From: a virus
Direction: 5' to 3' (one strand)
DNA length: 64,000 nt
IMG/VR virus record: IMGVR_UViG_3300033149_002985
Coordinates: 1-64,000 of that record
Within the stretch, counting starts at the first letter, position 1; each line of letters opens with the position of its first letter. Below are positions 1 to 5,737 of this stretch, piece by piece. The translations under genes were made by a program, and so were the position numbers. The notes under the pieces were generated by a model. The model worked only from the letters and a program-made list of their open reading frames with translations, had not been told where the DNA came from and did not search any database.

Positions 1-13
1 TTAATCTAATCAT
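1..13 (-). CDS. Start of a minus-strand gene leaving the window (partial)
   Basis: Only the first four codons (M-I-R-L) are inside the window. They start at the ATG at 13-11, seven bases after the stop of the preceding small gene. The tight spacing fits the same minus-strand operon as the next three genes. Nothing can be said about function. Confidence 0.4.
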
Positions 14-19
14 AGTTTT

Positions 20-175
20 TTATCCCTCTTCTGCATATCCTAACTGTAAAAGCGTATCATATACTTGTTTGCTTATCGGCATAATTGACACTTTACCTGA
101 TTTATAGTGAATTATCATACTCCATGTATCGAATGCTAGTTTATGCCCTGACCCCTTATAGATAATTTTATCCAT
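20..175 (-). CDS. Small hypothetical protein, 51 aa
   Basis: The frame runs from an ATG preceded by a GGGGGAC ribosome binding site to a TAA. The product begins MDKIIYKGSGHKLAFDTW and ends LGYAEEG. No family is recognised. It overlaps the end of the upstream gene, as is common in phage early operons. Confidence 0.55.
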   Translation of the reverse strand: MDKIIYKGSGHKLAFDTWSMIIHYKSGKVSIMPISKQVYDTLLQLGYAEEG

Positions 176-276
176 GACTTGTCCCCCTTTTGTAATTCTT
201 CTAACAATGCAATAATAGTATAGATTGACTTTGCCCGTTTTAATGCTTTTTCTAATTGTTTGCGATTTTTAGTCAT
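136..276 (-). CDS. Small basic hypothetical protein, 46 aa
   Basis: The ATG follows the stop of the upstream gene by four bases. The N-terminal half is Lys/Arg-rich (MTKNRKQLEKALKRAKS) and then helical (IYTIIALLEELQKG). The frame overlaps the next gene by 40 bases. No family is recognised, and coding status rests on operon context only. Confidence 0.45.
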   Translation of the reverse strand: MTKNRKQLEKALKRAKSIYTIIALLEELQKGDKSWIKLSIRGQGIN

Positions 277-280
277 AATA

Positions 281-427
281 TTATATTCTATTGCTTAGTT
301 CGTTTAATTGTTCAAGTATACGGATAATAGTATCGTTATTATATCCTGCGTCCTGCAAGTCGATCATCTTATCAATAGCGATCTCGACTTTTTTAATTGC
401 TTTTTCTTGTGTGATTGTCTTTTTCAT
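281..427 (-). CDS. Small helical hypothetical protein, 48 aa
   Basis: First gene of the leftmost minus-strand operon. The product begins MKKTITQEKAIKKVEIAID and looks like one or two amphipathic helices. A candidate promoter lies about 40-70 bases upstream. The opposite-strand frame at 291-482 is hydrophobic nonsense and is treated as a shadow. Confidence 0.5.
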   Translation of the reverse strand: MKKTITQEKAIKKVEIAIDKMIDLQDAGYNNDTIIRILEQLNELSNRI

Positions 428-466
428 TGTCTTATTGCCTTCGTATTATTGTTATTATCTAATTAA

Positions 467-494
467 AGTATGCAATACATAAAGGAATTGTCAA
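467..494 (-). promoter_or_regulatory. Candidate sigma70 promoter, leftward
   Basis: On the minus strand TTGACA (494-489) is followed after 16 bases by CATACT (472-467). The spacing and -10 are weaker than in the other promoters here, which have 18 bases and TATACT. It faces the small genes at 1-427. Confidence 0.45.
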
Positions 495-1072
495 GGGCAC
501 AAGATAAAATAAATTAAATCATAACTTGTTTATTTTCAATAACTTATAAATAATTTAACTATTAAATTAAATAAAATAACACAATAATTCTCTTATCCAT
601 AACATACTGATACACAATAACTTATGAATCAATAAATAATCGGATAATCCCCGAAAATAAAAGAATAACCATTAATTAAATAATTCAGGTAGTAAAAGAG
701 ATAAAAAGTAAAGATTATTCTAATAAATACATCCAATAAGACAATAAATATAATTTAATTCATAAGTCTATTGATTGTAATAGGTTAAATAAAATACTTA
801 ATTAAATAAGCTTTAAATGGTTGTAACAAGTTCGAAAAAGACAAAGAAATTCGGCACGATTTTTTTTTATAATCCTAATATCCGCACAGCGCAAGGAATG
901 ACTGATAGTGTCATCCTATCAGACAGTTAATATGTCATAAGTCCTTTGATAGCAACAAACACCCCATAGGGTCTAATTTAGCAGATCACTGAAAAGGGGC
1001 TATATCACCCCCTACTGTTACCTTATTTCGCACCTGAAGTGCTCATTTAGGGGCTTATCCCCCCTTCGAAAC

Positions 1073-1093
1073 GGCTTATCTCAAGCCTTTTTT
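1073..1093 (+). terminator. Intrinsic terminator
   Basis: GGCTT and AAGCC pair around an ATCTC loop and are followed at once by six T. It is the last of several hairpins (995-1013, 1030-1042, 1050-1062), and no + strand gene precedes it. It could end an unannotated RNA made from the AT-rich region. Confidence 0.55.
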
Positions 1094-1462
1094 ACGGAAA
1101 ATGAACCCAAATAAATAAAAACGAGCATATATATTGATTGAACACCAATAATGGCAAATAAGCCCTATTGGGTCATTTCTAGGGGGTTTTAAATAAGGTT
1201 TACCATTCCTTTTTACTAGTTATTTAATAGGATCTTTTTTAAGGTATTTATCTCTTGTTTTATTTTCTTTGTAAACAATAATGGTAATTTATTTGTCGAT
1301 AAAAGTATGTATTGTTCTCGACATCGGGTTCGGTAAGGTAATATTTAGCTAATGTATTGTAGCACAAGGAGTTATATAAAGACAACGTTTTCTCAAGGTT
1401 CAATAATGATTTGCAGGGAATTTAATTTAAAATTCATGCACTTTTTAGCCTTTTGGCAATTG

Positions 1463-1496
1463 GTTAACCTAAGTTAACTTAATATTAAAGGTTAAC
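1463..1496. repeat. Three GTTAAC palindromes (operator-like)
   Basis: GTTAAC occurs at 1463, 1473 and 1491. The first two sit exactly 10 bp apart, one helical turn, and lie in larger palindromes (GGTTAACC, AAGTTAACTT). The cluster is about 95 bp upstream of the promoter at 1589, so a regulator site is possible. Confidence 0.35.
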
Positions 1497-1574
1497 ACGA
1501 CTGCTGAGACTTTACTCAGCCTCGCTTTAGCGAAAACGCCAAAAGAGATGACGTTACGGAAGAACGTGGCGTAA

Positions 1575-1585
1575 GGGCTTCGCCC
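1575..1585. other. Small GGGC/GCCC hairpin before promoter
   Basis: GGGC and GCCC pair around a TTC triloop just upstream of the -35 box. It follows other short hairpins at about 1500-1570. It resembles the perfect triloop hairpins at 37632-37695. Confidence 0.4.
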
Positions 1586-1588
1586 CAC

Positions 1589-1618
1589 TTGACATGGAGG
1601 GGTAAGATATGCTATACT
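1589..1618 (+). promoter_or_regulatory. Sigma70 promoter (TTGACA-18-TATACT, extended -10)
   Basis: TTGACA lies at 1589-1594 and TATACT at 1613-1618, with TG one base before the -10. The same box pair and 18-base spacing recur at 2770, 5618, 6087 and, on the minus strand, 46628. The predicted start of transcription falls near 1625, which is the A of the next gene's ATG. Confidence 0.8.
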
Positions 1619-1624
1619 TATAAT

Positions 1625-2002
1625 ATGAAAAGAAATATTCAATTAGAAAAATATATAAAACGACATACAGGGCACAATGTTAAAGTTTTTACTGTAAAAT
1701 GGCTCAAAGGTGGTTATGGAGCTAAAATGAATACTGTAACTGGATTAAAAATTTGCGAAGAAGTTTCAACTTACAAACCTTTAATATGGCATGAAATGGG
1801 ACATTTAATAGACGAAGATATGAATTGGGTTAAAAACGAAATTAAAGCTCAGACCTGGGCATTAAAAAGACTTAAAAAATTAGGTTATAATAAAATTTAT
1901 GAAGAGTCCCTTGATTGGATAAAATCTTGGCAAAATATAAAAAATGCAAGTACTCAATACTATAAAGAGGCAAGTGAAATAATATTAAACGAAATCCGAT
2001 AA
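1625..2002 (+). CDS. Putative small zinc metalloprotease (HExxH), 125 aa
   Basis: The product has one HEMGH motif at residues 56-60, inside LIWHEMGHLIDED. This is the metal-binding and catalytic signature of zincin peptidases. The rest is helical and Lys-rich, and no exact family is recognised. The longer frame from a TTG at 1589 would place that codon in the -35 box, so the ATG at 1625 is chosen. No ribosome binding site precedes it, and it coincides with the expected transcript start, so translation may be leaderless. A single motif is thin evidence for protease activity. Confidence 0.6.
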   Translation: MKRNIQLEKYIKRHTGHNVKVFTVKWLKGGYGAKMNTVTGLKICEEVSTYKPLIWHEMGHLIDEDMNWVKNEIKAQTWALKRLKKLGYNKIYEESLDWIKSWQNIKNASTQYYKEASEIILNEIR

Positions 2003-2035
2003 CTTGCCATCACGTAGGGTACGTACCTACTTTAT

Positions 2036-2773
2036 ATGGAAAGAAGAATTGTGAAATTAATTTTAGGTGATTGTTTAGAAAAAATGAAAGATATACCTGA
2101 TGGTTCCGTTGATATGATTTTAACTGATCCTCCTTATGGTAAAACTGCTTGTAAATGGGATTCTATTATTCCTTTAGAACCTATGTGGGAACAATTAAAT
2201 CGAATCATCAAATCTAATGGGGCGATTGTGTTAACTTCAAGACAACCTTTTACATCCAAGTTGATAATATCAAATTTGAAAATGTTCAGACAAACTTGGG
2301 TATGGGACAAAATAATTGCAACTAATTTTATGAATGCAAAGAAAATGCATACTCAAGGTTTTGAGGATATTTGTATATTTTATAAAAAATTACCAACATA
2401 TAATCCGCAAATGGAAAAAGGTAAACCGTTTAAAGATAATAGAAAGACGAACTATAGGACAAATACAGAGGCTTTGGGGAGCAGGGTCAAGTATAATAAA
2501 CAAAATAATAATGGTGAAAGATATCCTAGAGGATTATTAAAAATAAGCGGAAGAAATAACAAACCTATTCACCCAACTCAAAAACCGGTAGCTTTAATGG
2601 AATACTTAATCAAAACTTATACTAATGAAAATGAAACTGTTTTAGACTTTACTATGGGTAGCGGCACTACTGGCGTTGCTTGTAAAAATTTGAATAGAAA
2701 AATTATTGGAATAGAATTAGATGAAAATTATTTTAATATTGCCAAAGAAAGAATAGAAAACTTTAACCCTTGA
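2036..2773 (+). CDS. DNA adenine/cytosine-N4 methyltransferase, 245 aa
   Basis: DPPYG (residues 31-35) is the catalytic motif of amino-methyltransferases. VLDFTMGSGTTG near residues 204-215 is the SAM-binding FxGxG motif. The order, catalytic motif first and SAM motif last, marks the beta class. HPTQKP precedes the SAM motif, as is usual. It probably methylates N6-adenine or N4-cytosine of phage DNA against host restriction. No good ribosome binding site precedes the ATG; a GTG at 2051, giving VKLILGDCLE with a GAAAGAAG site, is an alternative start. No partner restriction enzyme adjoins it. Confidence 0.88.
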   Translation: MERRIVKLILGDCLEKMKDIPDGSVDMILTDPPYGKTACKWDSIIPLEPMWEQLNRIIKSNGAIVLTSRQPFTSKLIISNLKMFRQTWVWDKIIATNFMNAKKMHTQGFEDICIFYKKLPTYNPQMEKGKPFKDNRKTNYRTNTEALGSRVKYNKQNNNGERYPRGLLKISGRNNKPIHPTQKPVALMEYLIKTYTNENETVLDFTMGSGTTGVACKNLNRKIIGIELDENYFNIAKERIENFNP

Positions 2774-2799
2774 CACCAAGGGGTGTAATATGGTATACT
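2770..2799 (+). promoter_or_regulatory. Sigma70 promoter (TTGACA-18-TATACT)
   Basis: TTGACA at 2770-2775 overlaps the stop of the methyltransferase gene. TATACT at 2794-2799 has TG one base before it. The expected start is near 2806, immediately ahead of the structured region 2806-3080. Confidence 0.8.
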
Positions 2800-2805
2800 T
2801 GTAAT

Positions 2806-3080
2806 AGATAAAAGATACCTTCTGATCGAAATGTGGAGAATGTTATTCTTCTGGTGCTGTTATATCCATACAAAGGATATAAGAAGTTGGGAGGGTTTGG
2901 CTACCAAAAACATTCTAACACCAGCACAAAATAGATCTAAATTTGCTCCTCATTTGATTCCTATCATGATAGGTTTGAATGAGGTTATATGTGCTACGCC
3001 AGTAGCCTGGCATAAGAGAGGTGGTGGCAAGATTCGCAAAGCGTTTCCCGAAATCACCCCTCAATCTATAAGGAATTTTT
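2806..3080 (+). ncRNA. Candidate structured non-coding RNA or long 5' leader
   Basis: This stretch follows a strong promoter and is visibly richer in G+C than the genes around it. It holds TTATATCC/GGATATAA (8 bp), the palindrome CCTATCATGATAGG, and overlapping GCTAC/GTAGC and GCCAG/CTGGC stems. GAATGTT and CTGGTG upstream can pair with AACATTC and CACCAG downstream in crossing order, as in a pseudoknot. An open frame of 85 codons (2831-3088) exists but has no ribosome binding site and no recognisable protein features. The gene at 3081 begins where the structure ends. Confidence 0.5.
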
Positions 3081-3260
3081 ATGATTAAATTTTTAAGATA
3101 TTTATGTTTTATTTTTCATCTACCATTTTTAATTACAATTACTTATGAATTAGGAATGGAACCAATAGAAGGAACATTAAGAGTTTTTAGAAATAGAAAA
3201 GAATTAAAATTAGAGAAAGATTATATTTTATCTAACAATAAGGAAATACAATTACTGTGA
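3081..3260 (+). CDS. Small membrane-anchored protein, 59 aa
   Basis: The ATG has an AAGGA site six bases upstream. Residues 4-23 (FLRYLCFIFHLPFLITITYE) are hydrophobic enough for one membrane segment; the rest is charged. Its TGA overlaps the GTG of the next gene, which implies coupled translation. No family is recognised. Confidence 0.6.
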   Translation: MIKFLRYLCFIFHLPFLITITYELGMEPIEGTLRVFRNRKELKLEKDYILSNNKEIQLL

Positions 3261-3499
3261 AAAATAAACGAGGTCGCAAAAAAGGAACTAAAAATATATC
3301 TTTAGGTGAACCTCATAATTTAAGCTTCTGGAAAATAACTTTAAAAAGACCAGAAGAAGTTCATGATTTTTTAACCAGAGGAGATTCAAGACAAAAAGAA
3401 GAGATCAAAAACATTTTATTATATTTAAAGAGAGCAGAAATAGATTTTTTTGATGATGTTAATGGCGAAGAAATATTAAGGAAATTAAATGAAAGATAA
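3257..3499 (+). CDS. Hypothetical basic protein, 80 aa
   Basis: It starts with GTG overlapping the previous stop. The N-terminus is basic (MKNKRGRKKGTKN) and could touch nucleic acid; the rest is helical (ILLYLKRAEIDFFDDVNGEE). It overlaps the next gene by 11 bases. No family is recognised. Confidence 0.65.
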   Translation: MKNKRGRKKGTKNISLGEPHNLSFWKITLKRPEEVHDFLTRGDSRQKEEIKNILLYLKRAEIDFFDDVNGEEILRKLNER

Positions 3500-3683
3500 T
3501 TATTCTTTAAAATGTCAAATTAAAAAAGGTTGGATGAATGCAGGTAAAGAAGGCCAATATTTTGGTGAATTTAAAATTAAAGGAAGAATTTGGGCGATTG
3601 TTTTATGGAATAACTCGGACGAACCAGATTTATATAAAATCGAATCTTTGGAGATAGAAAATGAAATCAGAACTACAAAATAA
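3489..3683 (+). CDS. Hypothetical protein, 64 aa
   Basis: A good AAGGAAATTAA site precedes the ATG. The fold looks beta-rich (YFGEFKIKGRIWAIVLW). It is embedded in an overlapping chain of small genes, which supports coding. Function unknown. Confidence 0.65.
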   Translation: MKDNYSLKCQIKKGWMNAGKEGQYFGEFKIKGRIWAIVLWNNSDEPDLYKIESLEIENEIRTTK

Positions 3684-4065
3684 ATTATATCAAAAATATC
3701 CAAAAATTTTTAAACAAAAAGATTTGCCAATGAATCAGACTTGTATGTGTTGGGGTATTGATACTGGTGATGGTTGGTATTGGTTAATTGATAATCTTTG
3801 TTCTCAACTTCAATGGGATACTGATCATAATAATTATCCTCAAATCGAAACTGTACAAGTAAAAGAGAAATTTGGAACTCTAAGATTTTATGTTAATGGA
3901 TCAAATGAAAAACAAGAAGCTATAATTAGTTTTGCAGAATCATTAAGTGGTAAAATTTGTGAAACTTGTGGTAGTGTTGATGGAGTTAAACAAACAGAAG
4001 GTTGGATAAATACTCTTTGTAAAAAATGTTTAGACAAGAGTGGAAAGTTTGAAAGGTATCCCTAA
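3661..4065 (+). CDS. Phage zinc-finger protein of unknown function, 134 aa
   Basis: GGAGATAGAAA precedes the ATG. The N-terminal half has GDGWYWLIDNLCSQLQ and VQVKEKFGTLRFYV, a pattern recalled from many phage hypothetical proteins. The C-terminal half holds two CxxC pairs (CETCG and CKKC) around a Gly-Trp turn, a zinc ribbon. Its role is unknown. Its stop overlaps the ATG of a 12-codon frame leading into the phosphatase. Confidence 0.7.
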   Translation: MKSELQNKLYQKYPKIFKQKDLPMNQTCMCWGIDTGDGWYWLIDNLCSQLQWDTDHNNYPQIETVQVKEKFGTLRFYVNGSNEKQEAIISFAESLSGKICETCGSVDGVKQTEGWINTLCKKCLDKSGKFERYP

Positions 4066-4103
4066 TGAAATATTATTTAGACACAGGAACTGATGTCCTA
4101 TGA
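4065..4103 (+). CDS. Possible 12-codon linking peptide
   Basis: The frame MKYYLDTGTDVL starts inside the previous stop (TAATG) and ends inside the next start (ATGA). It would let ribosomes pass by termination-reinitiation into the phosphatase gene. It may have no function as a peptide, or may not be translated. Confidence 0.3.
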   Translation: MKYYLDTGTDVL

Positions 4104-4828
4104 AAACGTTTGTAATTGGCGATATACATGGAGCATATAAAGCATTGATACAATGTCTTAAACGATCTAAATTTGATTATGACAGAGATAGATTAATTTG
4201 TCTCGGAGATGTAGTAGACGGTTATCCAGAAACAAAAGAATGTATTAATGAACTCCTGAAAATTAAAAATCTTATCTATGTAATCGGAAATCATGATATG
4301 TGGGCATTAGACTGGATGGCTTCTGGTTATATTGATGCTCCTAATATTTGGGTTGGTCAAGGTGGAAGAGCAACAATGGATTCATACAGAACTAAGTGGG
4401 CTCATTTAGACGGTGTTGATGAATATTTTGTTCCAGAAGAACATATAAAACTTTTAAGAGATTCTTATGCTTATTACAAAGAGGATAATAATATTTTCGT
4501 CCATGGTGGATTTAATCCTGCAAAGCCAATAGAAAAACAAGATGTAAACGATTTAGTTTGGGATAGGGATTTATTTAAAAGTGCTCATGATAAACATTAT
4601 GGCGGAAGAAAAAATTTAAAATTTGGAAAGTATGATAATATTTTTATAGGACACACAACTACTGAAACTTATAATTCACTTGAACCTCTTCATTATTGTA
4701 ATGTTTATAATCTGGATACGGGAGCAGGATGGTCAGGAAAATTAACAATTATGAATGTCGATACGAAGCAATATTTTCAATCAGATCTCACCCCAAGTCT
4801 TTACCCCAAAATTCAGGGTAGAACTTAA
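4100..4828 (+). CDS. PPP-family metallophosphatase (lambda phosphatase type), 242 aa
   Basis: The order GDIHG (7-11), GDVVDG (36-41), GNHD (63-66), HGG (135-137) and a late GHT is that of the Ser/Thr protein phosphatase family with two bound metal ions. Length and motif spacing match bacterial and lambda-type members. It could dephosphorylate proteins or nucleotides; the substrate cannot be told. The canonical DRG after GDxV is DG-Y here. It is the last protein gene before the tRNA array, on the same strand. Confidence 0.85.
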   Translation: MKTFVIGDIHGAYKALIQCLKRSKFDYDRDRLICLGDVVDGYPETKECINELLKIKNLIYVIGNHDMWALDWMASGYIDAPNIWVGQGGRATMDSYRTKWAHLDGVDEYFVPEEHIKLLRDSYAYYKEDNNIFVHGGFNPAKPIEKQDVNDLVWDRDLFKSAHDKHYGGRKNLKFGKYDNIFIGHTTTETYNSLEPLHYCNVYNLDTGAGWSGKLTIMNVDTKQYFQSDLTPSLYPKIQGRT

Positions 4829-4829
4829 A

Positions 4830-4858
4830 GCGAGGGTTAACATCAGTTCCCTCGCCCA
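4830..4858 (+). tRNA. Acceptor-stem minihelix ending in CCA (tRNA remnant)
   Basis: GCGAGGG (4830-4836) pairs perfectly with CCCTCGC (4849-4855) around a 12-base loop and is followed by CCA (4856-4858). It abuts the first base of tRNA-Trp, just as the full tRNAs abut each other. It looks like a tRNA that lost its D, anticodon and T arms. It cannot decode. Confidence 0.5.
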
Positions 4859-4933
4859 GAGGGAATAAGTTAACTGGCAAACTCGCTGTCTCCAAAACAG
4901 TAAATCTTAGTTCGAATCTAGGTTCCCTCGCCA
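4859..4933 (+). tRNA. tRNA-Trp (CCA anticodon)
   Basis: Acceptor GAGGGAA/TTCCCTC, D stem AGTT/AACT, anticodon loop CTCCAAA and T arm CTTAG-TTCGAAT-CTAGG all form. The 3' CCA is encoded. It is the first full tRNA of the array. Confidence 0.9.
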
Positions 4934-5009
4934 GGGTGGTTAGTTCTAATTGGTAAAACGCACGGCTGTAGACCGTCAGTTCTCTGTTCGAATCAGAGCC
5001 CACCCACCA
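4934..5009 (+). tRNA. tRNA-Tyr (GTA), short variable loop
   Basis: Acceptor GGGTGG/CCACCC and T arm CTCTG-TTCGAAT-CAGAG form; the anticodon loop is CTGTAGA. The outermost anticodon-stem pair and pair 7-66 are mismatched. The variable region is only about five bases, unlike the long arm normal for bacterial tRNA-Tyr. CCA is encoded. Confidence 0.8.
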
Positions 5010-5084
5010 GGTGATTATAGTTTAACGGTAGAATATCTGATTGTGACTCAGATGGTTTCGGTTCAACTCCGAATAATCACACCA
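5010..5084 (+). tRNA. tRNA-His (GTG)
   Basis: Acceptor GTGATTA/TAATCAC forms, with an extra G at 5010 in the -1 position typical of tRNA-His. Here it faces an A discriminator rather than C. The anticodon loop is TTGTGAC and CCA is encoded. Confidence 0.85.
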
Positions 5085-5159
5085 CTCTCTATGGTGTAAT
5101 GAATAGCATATGAAGCTACGAACTTCATGGTAAAGGTTTGAATCCTTTTAGAGAGTCCA
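5085..5159 (+). tRNA. tRNA-Arg (ACG)
   Basis: Acceptor CTCTCTA/TAGAGAG, anticodon stem TGAAG/CTTCA with loop CTACGAA, and T arm AAAGG/CCTTT form. A34 would need conversion to inosine by the host deaminase to read CGN codons widely. CCA is encoded. Confidence 0.85.
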
Positions 5160-5235
5160 GGCGGATTAGCCCAACGGCAGAGGCAATAGTTTTAGAAACT
5201 ATTCAGTAAGTGTTCGAATCACTTATCCGCTACCA
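5160..5235 (+). tRNA. tRNA-Leu (TAG), short variable loop
   Basis: Acceptor GGCGGAT/ATCCGCT (first pair G-T), D stem GCCC/GGC, anticodon stem ATAGT/ACTAT with loop TTTAGAA, and T arm AAGTG/CACTT form. The anticodon UAG reads CUA leucine codons; it is not a stop suppressor, which would be CUA. The variable loop is about five bases, whereas tRNA-Leu normally has a long arm, so charging identity is uncertain. Confidence 0.7.
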
Positions 5236-5310
5236 GCTAGGATAACTCAGATGTAGAGTGCCTGTCTGAAGAACAGGAAGCCAGAGACTCAAACCCTCTT
5301 CCTAGCACCA
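5236..5310 (+). tRNA. tRNA-Phe (GAA)
   Basis: Acceptor GCTAGGA/TCCTAGC, D stem ACTC/GAGT and anticodon stem CCTGT/ACAGG with loop CTGAAGA form. The T arm is poor: AGAG/CTCT with loop CTCAAAC instead of TTCnAnn. CCA is encoded. Confidence 0.8.
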
Positions 5311-5388
5311 CAGAGCGTAGGCTAGTCTGGTCAAGTCACTCGGTTTGGAACCGAGAATTCGTTGGTTCGAATCCAACCGCTCTGACCA
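5311..5388 (+). tRNA. tRNA-Pro (TGG)
   Basis: Acceptor CAGAGCG/CGCTCTG, anticodon stem CTCGG/CCGAG with loop TTTGGAA, and T arm GTTGG-TTCGAAT-CCAAC are all well paired. CCA is encoded. Confidence 0.9.
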
Positions 5389-5463
5389 TGTTCGTTAGCT
5401 CAACGGCTAGAGCCCCGAACTGATAATTCGGTGATGATAGTTCGATTCTCGGTATCCCTACCA
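5389..5463 (+). tRNA. tRNA-Ile (GAT), degenerate acceptor and T arms
   Basis: D stem GCTC/GAGC and anticodon stem CCGAA/TTCGG with loop CTGATAA are intact and give anticodon GAU. The 5' bases TGTTCGT cannot pair with the 3' TATCCCT, and the T stem is mismatched. It is probably a decayed or chimeric tRNA, though CCA and the exact junctions are kept. Confidence 0.55.
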
Positions 5464-5538
5464 AGTAGAGTAGTGTTAGCGGTAGCACGTCTGACTGTTA
5501 ATCAGAAAGGAATGGTTCGAATCCATTTTCTACTGCCA
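5464..5538 (+). tRNA. tRNA-Asn (GTT)
   Basis: Acceptor AGTAGAG/TTCTACT, D stem GTGT/GCAC, anticodon stem TCTGA/TCAGA with loop CTGTTAA, and T arm AATGG/CCATT form. CCA is encoded. Confidence 0.9.
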
Positions 5539-5613
5539 AGAGGATTGGTGTAATCGATAGCACAACAGGCTTTGAACCTGTAGGTTTTGGTTTGACTCCA
5601 GAATCCTCTGCCA
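5539..5613 (+). tRNA. tRNA-Gln (TTG)
   Basis: Acceptor AGAGGAT/ATCCTCT, anticodon stem ACAGG/CCTGT with loop CTTTGAA, and T arm TTTGG/CCAGA form. It is the last of the array and lies five bases before the next promoter. CCA is encoded. Confidence 0.9.
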
Positions 5614-5617
5614 GACC

Positions 5618-5647
5618 TTGACACCCCCAGGGGTGATGTGTTATACT
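5618..5647 (+). promoter_or_regulatory. Sigma70 promoter (TTGACA-18-TATACT)
   Basis: TTGACA at 5618-5623 and TATACT at 5642-5647, with an extended -10 (TGT). It lies between the tRNA array and the zinc-ribbon gene. Confidence 0.8.
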
Positions 5648-5689
5648 TATAGTATAATGGTTAATTGAAAATAGTTTTTATTTTGTATT

Positions 5690-5721
5690 GGGAGGAGGGA
5701 TAAATAAATATCTTTCCTCCC
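5690..5721 (+). promoter_or_regulatory. Leader hairpin sequestering a strong SD-like sequence
   Basis: GGGAGGA (5690-5696) pairs with TCCTCCC (5715-5721), with GATA/TATC inside. The 5' arm contains a near-perfect ribosome-binding sequence, yet no start codon lies at the proper distance. The next gene starts 17 bases after the hairpin without its own site. Confidence 0.5.
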
Positions 5722-5737
5722 TAAAATATTAATAATT

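Larger units (their letters stand above)
495..1588. other. Long intergenic region, AT-rich then hairpin-rich
   Basis: No credible gene is seen on either strand. From about 510 to 830 the sequence is almost pure A/T, with recurring ATTAAATAA and CTTAT(A/G)AAT words. From about 960 to 1093 short GC hairpins follow one another and end in an intrinsic terminator. From about 1460 to 1585 there are GTTAAC repeats and further small hairpins. It separates divergent operons, so it may hold a control region, an origin or a non-coding RNA; none of these is proven. Confidence 0.6.

Noticed and set aside
291-482. 63-codon + strand frame over the small minus genes
   Set aside because: Hydrophobic Ser/Ile-rich translation typical of an antisense shadow; the minus strand has the better gene.
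2800-3080. Group I intron, tmRNA, 6S or RNase P RNA
   Set aside because: None of the conserved core sequences or tRNA-like ends of these RNAs is visible.
2831-3088. 85-codon open frame after the promoter at 2770
   Set aside because: No ribosome binding site, odd composition with clustered Trp and Cys, and strong inverted repeats through it. Kept as an RNA candidate instead; a coding role is not excluded.
4788-5003. 71-codon minus-strand frame over the tRNA genes
   Set aside because: It is the complement of tRNA-Trp and tRNA-Tyr.
5160-5235. Amber suppressor tRNA and an alternative genetic code
   Set aside because: The anticodon is UAG (reads CUA), not CUA; TAA, TAG and TGA all end convincing genes in this window.
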